From positions 146,434,001-146,498,000 of the forward strand of contig CM059584.1 in NCBI GenBank assembly GCA_030407085.1: a stretch of DNA of 64,000 nucleotides, given 5' to 3'. The stretch's first letter is position 1, and each line of letters begins with the position of its first letter. This document shows positions 25,583 through 37,400 of the stretch, piece after piece. Both the position numbers and the translations under genes were made by a program. The notes below the pieces were generated by a model, which was not told the DNA's origin, did no database searches, and saw only the letters and a program-made list of their open reading frames with translations. This stretch comes from Trichopria drosophilae. Lineage: Eukaryota; Arthropoda; Insecta; Hymenoptera; Diapriidae.

Positions 25583-28500
25583 AGGTGACTTTAGTAACAT
25601 GATACATGGAATTTAATTAAAAGAAGTACGTACTCAAGATTTCCTTACACATAAATGTAATTAATATTCAGTTTACTCTGTTTTCTTTTTTTCATTGCCT
25701 GTTTAAGGCCTACCAGTTTAATAATACGCGATTTTTTATTCTTCCGTCAAAGACATTTTTAATAATGTTTTTATCAGTTATTAATAATTTACTGTTCATA
25801 AAGAAAAATAAACAATGATTTTTTGTACTTGAATCTAACAGAATTAATATTTGCAGTACTTGTAGATTAACAGATTCCATTATGAATGACGGTGGAATTG
25901 TAGTTTTTTTCTACTCTGGAAGTACTGAAGCATTTATCAGCTTTTATTTGTAATGTGAATTTTTCGTACAAAATTCAATTCTAAACAGGCTACTATTTTT
26001 AAGGGAAAGCCAGTGTATTTCTAGATATTTTAATCATGTAATAAGTCTAATCTTGGTTTTATAGTGTAATAAAGAAACAAAAATCTATTTTGGAACAAGT
26101 TTTAGATCGTTACTAATTATCTATCTATTAGTAATTATCTTCATAGTAGAATTACTATAAAATGCTTCTACGGCTGTGATACTTATTTTTCTTCTTGCTA
26201 AGTTGTTTTTAATAGAAATAGTCGGATATTATCCGTCACTATCTGCAAATACAAAAAAAAAACAGTAGTGTATTGGTCACTGCGTAAGTATTTTAGTTAC
26301 TAAGGCTTCATTTGTGAAACTAGTCAATTGGTAATTTCATGAACAAATAATATAATGATATAAAATACTATGATGAATAGTACGAATACTACATGATTGT
26401 AAATTATATTAGATAAGATTCTATTGTTACAGAAAAATATTTACATAACAGATCTTAAACAGTGCCTTTTTTGTGTACAGTTTATATATAAAAATAGATC
26501 TCAAAATTTGTATTATCTACTCCTTAACGTTCAGTTTTCTTCATGTTTTTTTTCGGTTTTTATTGAATGATAGCCGAGTAATTACATCTATACAAGGAAG
26601 ATAATTTAGTATTTCGCTCATTTTTCTATACATTACATAATAGATAGGCTAAGATGCTAAGATTTGATTTTGAAAAATAATGGGCTAAAATTAAAACGCG
26701 ATGTATTACGCAATAGTACAATGGCGACAAATGCTGATTATTTAATTTCAGATGCCTCGTGCCAATAAAACAATTTAAAAAAATGACGCGGGCAAGTATA
26801 ATATAAATGTATTCGTATTATTCTACGAAGAAATCGTAATTAATTCTACAATGTAATTATCCAACACCCGAACTAATTGTAAGTTGATAAGTTACGAAAT
26901 TGTTTGCGCAATTATGACGACCCGTCATTTATTGTTTATGTCAGTAATAAAATTACGTTTGCTGGGTTTTATTTTGCTTTGTGTGATAAGTATCTTATTA
27001 CAGCTGGATTATGATGACTTTTCATACATTCTTTATGGTTATATGTAAATAATAAGTCTGCAAATTCTAACTAATATTAATTTGTGCATTTATCGAGCTG
27101 AACAGTACTTCATTTTTTTATGAGTTTCTTTTCTTTTATTAGAATGTAACCTACCTGAGAAAAAGTTATTCGCAGAATGCTGGAAAATATTATTATATAT
27201 CAATAATTGTTTTTGAGATATGTTCAATATATATATATATATATCAAAAAATTACGATAAGCCATTTTTATTTTACAATACTTTAAGAGGTTACACTCCT
27301 TGTGTAATGTTAAAAACCAAAAATTTTAAACTTATCCTTTTTAGATTTATCCTTGTTTTTAAAAAAAAAGGCCAAATTTGGGCCGAAGATAATAACGTGA
27401 GTTGTCTTCAGAAATGATGATACTACTTATATAAAACGATTTCAGCTGCGAAAAACTGCGAACTTTTACAAAAACCACATTTGTTCTACCTGGGTACGAG
27501 AAACAGAATTCTCGTATTTATACGAAAGTGGCAAGGATAAATCGACGGAAACTCCACGTCACGTGCAAAAAAATTAATACATTTCCGTGCGTATTTTAGA
27601 TCCCTGATTACAATTATGATAATGAAAAAATATGAATTTATTTTTTTTTTTTTTTTTTGCATGATCGACTTCGCCAAGGAGGAACACGCCATACACGCCA
27701 GTATGTCATTGTCATATTCACCCTTTTTGAATGGCGTTATCGTCAATTTTACGAAGAAAATGCGTCCTACCTTTTTCGTAGCAAACTTCAAGCTGTACAT
27801 AATAAAAAAATTAGAAAATTCCAAAAAATAATTAAAAATTAAAAAAAAATAGGATGAAAGGAAAACTCAAAACCTATCGGTAGCCTCCTCGTTCGGCACA
27901 TATTGGGTTGTAGAATATATTCTGCATGCGAATACCGAAGGGTACGCTACATAAATATATCTATAACGATAAGTATACTACGTTCAGTAACGTGTATTAA
28001 TTTAATACAATATAATATGTATTAATTATTATTAATTACGTATATTTCTTTCAAGCTTCATAGCGATACCGACAACACGCACTGTTCAAATTATACATTT
28101 AAGAACGATTCGTAATTACCGATTCCGTTAACCCCGATACCCAGTTTCATCTTAATCAATTTAGTTTTTATATTAGGGTCGGCCATATTGAATCTGCCAT
28201 TTTGAATTCTCCAAATCTGAGGTAAGATTCGTAATCTGCGACCTCAAAAACATAAAATTGAATTTTTATATGTAAAACCATGCACTGTCTAACTCATAAT
28301 AGTTGATTGAAGGTCCATGTCTAGCATTCCCTACCTCTCGATCCACTGTATGCCCCCAGCCACCTCAGGAGGCATTCAATTCAGAAAAATATTATATCCA
28401 ACATAAATTTTGTTACATTTTTAAAATTTATATAATTTAAACTAGTTTTAAAGGGTACCATCAATATCTCCATATGGACAACGCATTTTCAGGAACAATG

Positions 28501-29039
28501 TAATTAAATTTCTAATTTTACGATTTCGAACTGTAGATATACAAACATCGGGAAAAATCGATACGATCCAGAATCTACTTTGACTCGTATGATTCGATAA
28601 AATGTTGGTATATTTCCAGATTCTAGCCGGAATTTACACGGATATTTCCACATAGAGTTTTCCTTCCAGACCCTGTATACATATAATGTGGAGAAATTAA
28701 GGCCAATTTCTACCTGGATATATTTATTGTTTTATTACAATATAAATAAGTGATATTTTCGAAAATTGGAAAATATATTTGTAAACTAAATAACCGCTTT
28801 ATGTTAAATTGTTATGCATTAATTAAAAACGCAACGTTCAAATTTTACATTTTTATTAAATTTTAATATTTATTATTGGCTTCCTTTTTCAATTTGTTAT
28901 TGTGATGAATTTTATAGCCCTTCTATTATTTTTCTAATCAGTATTGGTCCCTTATCCTAAAGAGAAAACAAATGAATTAAACCTACTCCAGTTAACGAAA
29001 ATCTATTACTAATATTCCAAACAGCAAAAAGGAACACTT

Positions 29040-30250
29040 GAAGTGATTTTTAAGAAGACTTATGCGTCTATTTTAAGAGCACTACGAGACCTCTCGAATA
29101 TGATTCTTATAAAACAATTCTTATTTGAGAGATTCGACACTAAATATACTAAAAACAAATAGTTCAGAATTTTCTCGCAAGTAATCCTACAACAGGTCAC
29201 ATGCCTCACGTTATGAGGTGTTTCTGAACCATATATCATAAGATCTTTAAGTGCCGAAGCTCAGAAAAAACATCAGAATGTGACGCATCTGACTTCTTTA
29301 AGAGCACAGTCGGAAGACATCCTGAACTCTTTTTATTTTATTGCCTGTGTAAAATAAAAAAAAATTAGAAAAATAATTTTCAGAGATAACTTCTATTTTT
29401 GTAGCCTAATTATTAAGAAATACTTTTTAATCGATTTCTTTATATAATTTGTATAGTTATATATTGTACGACAATTACATTCAATAGAATGTGTGAAATA
29501 CAATAATAATACAAACTTGCGAGATTACCTCCTAAATATCGTAAACTCACATATTCTGTCGTTCTAGGTAAATATTGCGCATATTCACTTTTGGATTCGA
29601 TTTCCACCTAGCGTCTCTGGACGAAAGACATCAATTCTGCAGATTGTGCCAAAAAAATATGATCCAAAACCAGATAGATTTAAGACGTCAATGACCTCAA
29701 CACCTTTTACAAATTACTATTTTAAAAGTCCAAAATAAGACTGCTTTAAGAGGTCGTTTTATAGATGGTCATAATAAAGACCTCTTCGTGGGCTTTTCTT
29801 TTTAGATATGTTTAGAATGAGCTTTGCAAGAGGCTCTTTACGTGGTATTACTAATTTGTTCAAATAATTTTCATGACATTTTATTACAGATCTCAAATGA
29901 AATTTATATTTACATAAAAAAAACAATAGACGATAATAGTGCATAACTGAATTGGCACACTATCCAATAGTTAACAACAATGAACTTTTATTTTAATGAA
30001 TTTTATGTATAATTTTCAACACCAAATATAAATTCTACGCTATTTTTTAAATAACTATTAAGGGATAATAATCTGTCAAGGCAATTTCCGATGTTTACCG
30101 AATTTCGGGATGACTTAGAGCAGAAAGTGTTCTTAAAGTACCGATTTTAAGAGGTCTACAAGAACTCTACGAAAAGAGGTCTCATAAAAGAATACTGATT
30201 TAAGAGAAAGTTATCGTTTGAAATTATCTCAAACCTCCGTTCTTTTTTAT
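29040..30250. repeat. TTTAAGAGGTC repeat region
   Basis: Phrases built on TTTTAAGAGGTC, GAGACCTCT and TATTTTATTG(T/C)(C/T)T recur at about 29070-29110, 29280-29350, 29695-29800 and 30140-30250 in both orientations. The blocks are too diverged to define unit ends by eye. There is no coding sequence. Confidence 0.35.
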
Positions 30251-30334
30251 TTTATTGTTTTTGTGTGATTTTGAATTCAGCTAATTAACAGAAAACTACA
30301 CGCAATTTTTTAAGTTTATATTAATGTTCCAAAA

Positions 30335-30665
30335 TTCTATGCTTGCCGCGATATACGGAGCAAAATAGTATTTTGGGAATAGAGTGAGAGAAACTTATTT
30401 TGCTCGGGGCTAAATTCATATTGCTCCCTAGGGAAAGAATGCTCTTTTTGCTCCCGCAATATAGGGAGGGCAGCAAACCTCCCACTCAGGAATCGCGCGC
30501 TTTCCTCCCTTGAAGCATAATATACTATTACGTACGACTTTTCCGTGCGTAAAGTATAATCGAGTGCGTAAAGTTTACGCATCGAAAAGACGTACATAAT
30601 ACTATTTCTCGATACAAGTGTGTATGCGTAAAGAACTTTACACATGTGCCGAAAAATAAGTTTCT
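30335..30665. repeat. GCGTAAA / TTTACGC palindrome-family copy with G+C-rich head
   Basis: A relatively GC-rich 180-base head (GGGAGC and CTCCC words) is followed by CCGTGCGTAAAGTATAATCG, AGTGCGTAAAGTTTACGCAT and TCGATACAAGTGTGTATGCG. The open minus-strand frame of about 100 codons across it is a repeat by-product with no known domain. The head resembles 32440-32520, which also has CTTCCTCCCG-type words. Confidence 0.5.
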
Positions 30666-31997
30666 AATCCTATTTTTTCATCCTATGTGGAGGGAGCCAC
30701 ATGGCACGCTCTGTAGATAGGTGCAGGTAGCGATTTGGATTCGTATTCTATTTCAAATTTTAATGGCAGAAGTTCAATAAATTTCTCATATGAAACTGCT
30801 GTGAAAAACCGCCCGATTTGGTCCTAATGGATTTACCAATGCAGAAAAGATGTTTAGACAAAGAAAAAATTGAATTTTTCTATATGAATTTATAGAAATA
30901 TTTAAAAATGTTTAAAATAATGTTCAATCGTTGTAATTAATAATTGGTATAAGTAAAATGAATGAAATTTTCATTCCATTTAGTTAGAAGACCTGGAAAT
31001 AAGAAGAGATTAATTTGTAAAAATTCAAAGTGATTTACGGACAAGTTTTAGAAAGGAAAGAAATCAAAATAATGTTTAATGCAGTAAATTATTGTATTAT
31101 TTATTTTGATTGAATCATATAATGTCTAATTTAATCATTCTTATTTGTATTTGTTCAGTTTACAATATTTAATTCGGCGTGTAATAATTATTCGATTGAA
31201 TTTTATGATAACAACGAAAGTTTTTATTTGAGAACAAATAAATCTACTTCTCAATATTTTGTAACTAATATCATAAAAATAAATAAAATTAAATTATTAA
31301 TTACATAACATAAATTAATTATAAAAGTAATGTTATAGTCGTGTCGAAGTGCCAAGAGAATTCCGTCGCAAGAATGAATACATAATACAATAACAAAGGG
31401 TTCAAACTAATGAGGTCTTAATATCTTGGTTAAGAAAACGCAGGAAATCTCTTTTTTTCGCATTTATTCGTTATGATAACAGAATATGAATCACATTGAG
31501 GAGAACATAACCGTTAATCATATTATCGTACCAATTACAAGCGCATGCCATTTCCATGATTGGAATAACGAGTAATTATATTCAATAACGGTTATTAAAG
31601 GTTACAAGAAAATTATAACCGAGTGTTTTAATTTACATACTCGTAATGTACGCATTTTATATAAAAATTTGTCGATTAAAAGTATTAATATTTACATACA
31701 ATTTATAAACAATAATCCAGTTTGTTTTTATGTATTTGTACATGTATTTGTATTTATTTCCAATTATACCTTGATGACAATAAATAATCGCGATATCTTA
31801 TGGCTAACATGACAGGGAAAATATGTATAAACATGTGGAGTATGCGTAATTAAATTTATCTGTTAAAGCTCGTTTACTGTAAATATTGTAATTACTTTTT
31901 TTTTGATCACGTGTATCGTATCGAAATCAGTCTAAAAAATTAAAAACTAAACTGAGAGTCTAAACACAGTATTAGAATTCTTATAACCGTTAATATA

Positions 31998-32760
31998 TAT
32001 TACCTAACAAGGGTGTAAAGTGTACTTTTACGCACCCGACGGGAACTATACATATGAGGCGCCGAGTGATGTGTAAAATTCCCGACCGATGCGTAACAGT
32101 TATACTTTACACCCGTGTTAGGTATCCTAGTTTTGTAATTGGGTGCGTAAAGAGAGTGCGTAAACTTTTGAAGCCTGCTTGAGTGCGTAAAGTACAACTT
32201 TACGCACGACCGTTCACTTTACGAAATTTGTTGTCGGGAGGGCGTAAAAGTGAACTTTACGCACGGAAAACAGGCATCAAAAGTACTTTACGCCATTCGA
32301 TGCGTAAATAGTATATTACTCACCAAGGGACGTAAAATAAAGAATGCCTCAGACTGCGTGTAATTTTTACCCGAGGCGAAGCCGAGGGTGAAAAACATGC
32401 AGTCTGAGGTATTCTTTTTTACTTCCCGAGGGAAGTATACGATGTTTCTTTATGGCCGGGAGGATAAGCGGCATCTTTCCTTCCGCTTGCGGGAGGAAAG
32501 TTGCTGCTTTCCTCCCGGTGTGAAGAAAATGCTATTTTACACACTTTTGATATTTTTCGGTCGCATTTTAAGCACTCAAGTAACATAAAATATAGTATGA
32601 AACATGTGCGTAAATATTTATTCTGCGAAGGTGATTACGACCCTCGCCTTCGGCTCGGGCCGCAACCCTTCGCATTCGTAGAATGAACTTTTACGCACTA
32701 GTTTCATAATATACTATTACGCACTAACTTTACTCACACAATTACAAAAAAGACATTCTT
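31998..32760. repeat. cluster of GCGTAAA / TTTACGC palindromes
   Basis: At least eight GCGTAAA or TTTACGC words occur in 350 bases, many as near-perfect palindromes such as GTGCGTAAAGTACAACTTTA followed by CGCAC. A second part (32345-32600) holds inverted words CTTCCTCCCG / CGGGAGGAAAG. It then shares AAAATGCTATTTTACACACT with about 62817-62840. Frames in this region reflect the symmetry and are not genes. Confidence 0.6.
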
Positions 32761-33779
32761 TTACATATAGGAACAGCAATATTTCTTTTGCAACTCGTTG
32801 TAAACGTACTTTTATGCAACATGGATAAGGATAAAAGTTGTTTTATTTATCAAGATCTTTCAATTGACTTTCCCAAAATTTTACATCAATATTTTTTTGG
32901 AACCTACGTGATTAAAATCGATGTATTTAGTACAAAATTTTCATTTTTTGTACTTGATTTAGAGTTTGCAGGACTAGGAATTTTAGTAGTTATAGAATTT
33001 CCTTTAAAAGACTATTTAATGATTTAAACGATATTTTTAGAAATGTTTTATTTACACTTTTTAACAAATGTTTAGAATTTTTCATCAATTTCAAAAAATT
33101 GGTTAAAACGTTAAATTAAAAAATGTTCGAAAATATTATTTGAACATCTTTTTATACTTGGCATTTCTTTAAATGAAACTCGTATGTTATTGTAGTTATA
33201 ACGTACATATTTCTATAGAACAAGTCATTCTTAGTTATAATAAATAATACGAATCTGCGAATACAATAAAAAGAACTGGATAACCGATTGCTGTAACATT
33301 CGCAATATTAAATTATTCAAAATGCACAGGAAAATTGATGACTTTCCTCTTCATTAGAATTTGTCGATTCAAGTTCATTTGTCAACTGATATTGATTGAA
33401 TGTTCCGGGAATAAATTGCACTAGAAGGAAATTTCATATTCAATTATGTTCTCATACATTTAAACATTTTAAGTTTAATTCAACACTTGACTCTCTTTTT
33501 TTGAAACACTCAAATACAAGCTATAATATAAGTGACATTTTTTTTATTATTTGTATTATGTCTTTTAAAATTATTTGCCCAAAAAAAGTGAAAAATACAT
33601 CATTAAGCACCACAATATACTACATTCCAGTAACAACACTCGTAGCTATTTAAATAATATATGATAGTTACTACAACTAATCAAATGGGGATAAGGACCT
33701 ACTTGACTACGTCGAATAATTTGGAATTAATTAAATTTACTTTCATATTGTTTTCAGTGCAGTAAACGAAAGGTTTATG

Positions 33780-34055
33780 GAATTCTCTTAATCCGAATTA
33801 GTCAATCTGCTCATCAAGAAGTGAAAAGTCGTTGACTAGGTAGTAATGATTACTAATAAAGGATAAAAACTAAAAATTCATTACTCCAACTAACTTGAAG
33901 TTAATCCTTTATTTTTGAATACCTTATTACTAAAATGAATCAGTAGTTTTTACTAATGAATTAGTCGTTTTTATCTGCATTAGGAAAAATCTTACTAATT
34001 TAATTAGCCGCCGGCTTTTCATTCCATCATTAGTAGTTTTCAACTAATTCAAATG
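33780..34055. repeat. imperfect inverted repeat rich in TTAGTAA
   Basis: GAAAAGTCGTTGACTA near 33820 matches, inverted, TTAGCCGCCGGCTTTTC near 34005. The following GGATAAAAACTAAAAATTCATTA matches, inverted, the segment at about 33950-33985. It looks like a foldback or MITE relic just upstream of the Cry-like gene, but the arms are imperfect. Confidence 0.35.
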
Positions 34056-34330
34056 ATATTATATTTATATTATTCATATTATTTATAATAGAGAATAATG
34101 TTTTTAGGATTAGATCAACTAATTCCTCTTCTACATTTCATCACAGCCCATGTGATAGTAATTGGGTACTCGAAGATGAGTCCGATCTCCGGTTGAGTGA
34201 CATATCTACATTGTAGGGTCGAATGAATTGACTTCTGCCTTATGTTAGAGATATTGATAACGAGCGATAAAGTGTGTAAGACATCATACGCACAATGGAC
34301 CAAGCTTATGAAGCTCAATACTTAAATTTT

Positions 34331-34490
34331 CTGTCTGATATTAATTCAGTGTGAATGCAACATTTTAGCCATCATGACACTCGTGAGAAGAGCTACGTAG
34401 ATACGAATGTTATAGTTGATGGTTTCAAAATAGTACAAAGTAAATATAAGATATTAAGTATTAATAGTACAAACAGTGATATATTTAAAG
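34331..34490 (+). promoter_or_regulatory. leader and probable core promoter of the Cry-like gene
   Basis: The 160 bases before the signal-peptide exon lack repeats. They contain TATA-like words AAATATAAGAT (about 34442) and TATATTTAAAG (34480-34490). The start site cannot be fixed from sequence. Between this region and the next repeat to the left there is room only for a short promoter. Confidence 0.25.
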
Positions 34491-37400
34491 ATGAAGGCGA
34501 TATTTCTGCTATGTCTTGCTTTAACTGTTGATGGTAAGTAAATTAGTAATGACTACCGAAAGCTTAAGGAATCGTGGATATCATTTCGTTTTAAAATAGG
34601 TTTCTTTTTAAATTTTAATTAGTAAATGAATACTCATCAAACGTAAAAAGTGGATTAGTAATTCAATAGTAATGCTACTGTACTAAGGAATAAAAAATTA
34701 TTTATAAATCAAATTTTAAGTATATGGGGCATTTCGCAAAAAGTCATCCACCCAGAAAAATGAGCTGTTCATCATGATGTAATTTTTATTCGTGAGAGGC
34801 AAGGGGACTCATAATAAAAAATCACCCGAATGGGATGAGAATCCTATCACGGCCCCGTCGTTGATTCTGTGAAGTGCTAAGTGGGGAATGATTTGTGGAC
34901 ACTAATATATTTTCTTATAATTGTAAACAAATGTCTTAAATTAACCATAAATAAAAAGTTGTATTAGATTCGGGCGAGGTGCAACGGGGCGCAACAGCAC
35001 GCGGAGCGTCTTCTCGCTGATAAATTCATTTTTTGTTCTAAAGAGATCCTGCTATTTTATAATTTTTTTTTAATTCCAATCGGAGAAGCCTATCCGTAAG
35101 AAAAAAACAACTTGCAACATTAATTTAAAAACAATTTATCAATTTATCAATTTTATTTAATATTAATTATTTACTGTATGTAAAGAATGCTTTAAAAATC
35201 ACCACTTACTTTTTAAAATTCGTACATTTCTCGTGAAGATACAGACCTTGGAATGTAGGTATCATTTTCAATATGGTAGAAATTTGAACCCCTAATGCCA
35301 GGCAACCCCGTGAACTAATGTCTTAAAACTTTTACCAAATCTTTATGATAAGTAGGACTATCGACTATAAAAATATCAGGGTTATTCAGAAACTTTGATT
35401 TTTCAGGGTGAATAACTTCATGCGAAATGCCCCATATGCAAAAAGCAATATTATACAGTGGTCTCAAAGGCATATTACTGACAGACATTATTCGACCCAT
35501 CAGAAAACATTTTATCGGTAAAAATCATCGTTTTATATGCTAAAAATTAATATGAATAAATATTCACTTGAAACAATTGTAAAACAAAACTTTACAATAT
35601 TAGATAACAATATTTTTACTTATCGCAATGGTGATGAATGATGGAAAACTTTTTACGATTTTTTATACTATTCTTTAATTTTAAAAAACCAACTAAAGAA
35701 AACCGATGCGCCGGGACTCGAACCCGATTTTTTTTTCAACTTTCGATTGCCCGTCAAATGCTCATTTTGCCTAAGAGAAACAGATGTCAAGTAAATTACA
35801 TACATGACAGTAAAGAGTCCAAAATAAATATAATAAAATAGTAGTGATTTTAAACGCTGTCAGGAAGTTTTGGGACGTCTTTGCAATATTCTTGTTTGAA
35901 TTTTTCCAATGTTTCTCTATATTGAAATCAATATTCATCTGTATAATTCAGTATTGTGAATTATCTTGATCGAAAAAAGATTTTTTGATGCAGTAGCCGA
36001 AAAATGGTTATTTTACGCCTCGGGAGGCGTAAAATAAATTTTACTTTGCTTGATTATCGTGAGTCCTCTTGCCTGTCACGTCAGGCTCATCGAAGACTGG
36101 AATTTTTTTTTCTTTATTGATTACAATATCTTTACTTTAAGTGCTCGAATTGTTCACCATTTACTTATTGACTGTAAGCTAATCGATGGTAGAAAGCACC
36201 AAAAGCATTTTCGATCATTTTAGGAGTAATATCCTCTGCCGTAATTCGGCTAAACTCTGGGGTTGTAGTTTTGTATACCCGATCTTTTAGATAGCTCCAG
36301 TAAAAATAATCCAGAAGTGTCAAATCCGGTGATCTGCCTAGCCATTCAATCATACTTCTCCACCCTACCCACCGATTAATGCACACTGTATCTAAAAAGT
36401 TGCGAACATCACGCGCACAGTCATCTGGTGCGGCATCCTGCTGGAATCATGTATTCATAAAGTTGTCTCCAGCTATTCTTCTTATGGTATGGGCGATTTG
36501 ATTTCTTAGCATGCAGCATTTATGTTACCATCAATAAAAAACGGACCTACAATCCTGTTATTGAATATGCCCGTCCATACATCTAATTTTTGTGGATATT
36601 GTAATCTTCTTGTGCCCAATGGGGGTTTGTTTCCGCTCAATATCTACAATTATGCATATTACATGTTCCGTCAAGCTAATGTTTTGCTTCATCTGAGAAA
36701 ACAATATTTGATGGGAAGTTAGAATCTCGTACTATGCCTGCCATCACATCATCGCAAAACTCAACACGACGATCGAACTCATCATTATTAAGTTTGTTAA
36801 TCAGTGTAACCTTGAATGGATGAACACTCATTGCATATTTTAGTATGTTGTGAACCGAAGACTTAGCTATTTCATGCTATTGTGCAACTCTGCGGATGGA
36901 ACTATGAGGATCCTCAGTGAATGACAATAAAACATTCAGAGAATTATCATAGGTCGTTGCTGATCTTGGTCTCCCCGATTTAGCTTTATCATTGATCGTG
37001 CCAGTTTCTTCAAACTTTGAAACGGCGTTCCCAGCAGTGGAAATGGAAATATCAGTTCTACCAGCCCAAAAATTCTAGTTAAAAATATCCATCACTCCCC
37101 AGTATATGCTCCCCAGCCTCTCATCATGAGAAGTGTGATTCTTTCTCTTTACAATCGCAAAACTTAATTTAAGTCTTTCAGTTGAAAGTTTGTAGTTTTA
37201 GAGTTAGTGGGCCATGGAAATCGCTTGGTTACTTATACTCTCAAGACGCTTCTTTTTTAGTATATATATATATATAGACTTTATTATTATGTTAAACATA
37301 ATAATAAATGTAAATTAAACAATAGTCAAGAAAATTTTTACTCACCTTATATTATTCTGTTATCGTTTCAGAAAATTACTTAATTGACGATAAAATTAGT

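Larger units (their letters stand above)
18136..34330. other. 16 kb gene desert with scattered repeats
   Basis: No exon with conserved protein motifs could be found on either strand. Recognisable contents are a CCATTTTGAATTT repeat copy (19370-19560), palindrome-family copies (24520-24668, 30335-30665, 31998-32760), a hairpin element (25487-25582), a poly-T tract (about 27640-27658), a short TA microsatellite near 27227-27246, and TTTAAGAGGTC-type repeats between 29040 and 30250. It could be intergenic DNA or an intron of a gene whose exons I cannot see. Confidence 0.5.

Noticed and set aside
27486..27842. Overlapping frames of 60-112 codons on both strands near a poly-T tract
   Set aside because: The frames cross a homopolymer and low-complexity sequence. 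No motif is recognisable, although 27655-27790 is slightly richer in GC. It could be a retro-inserted fragment, but I cannot support that.
30337..30645. 102-codon minus-strand frame
   Set aside because: It spans a palindrome-family repeat copy, and its composition follows the repeat. There are no domain motifs or splice context.
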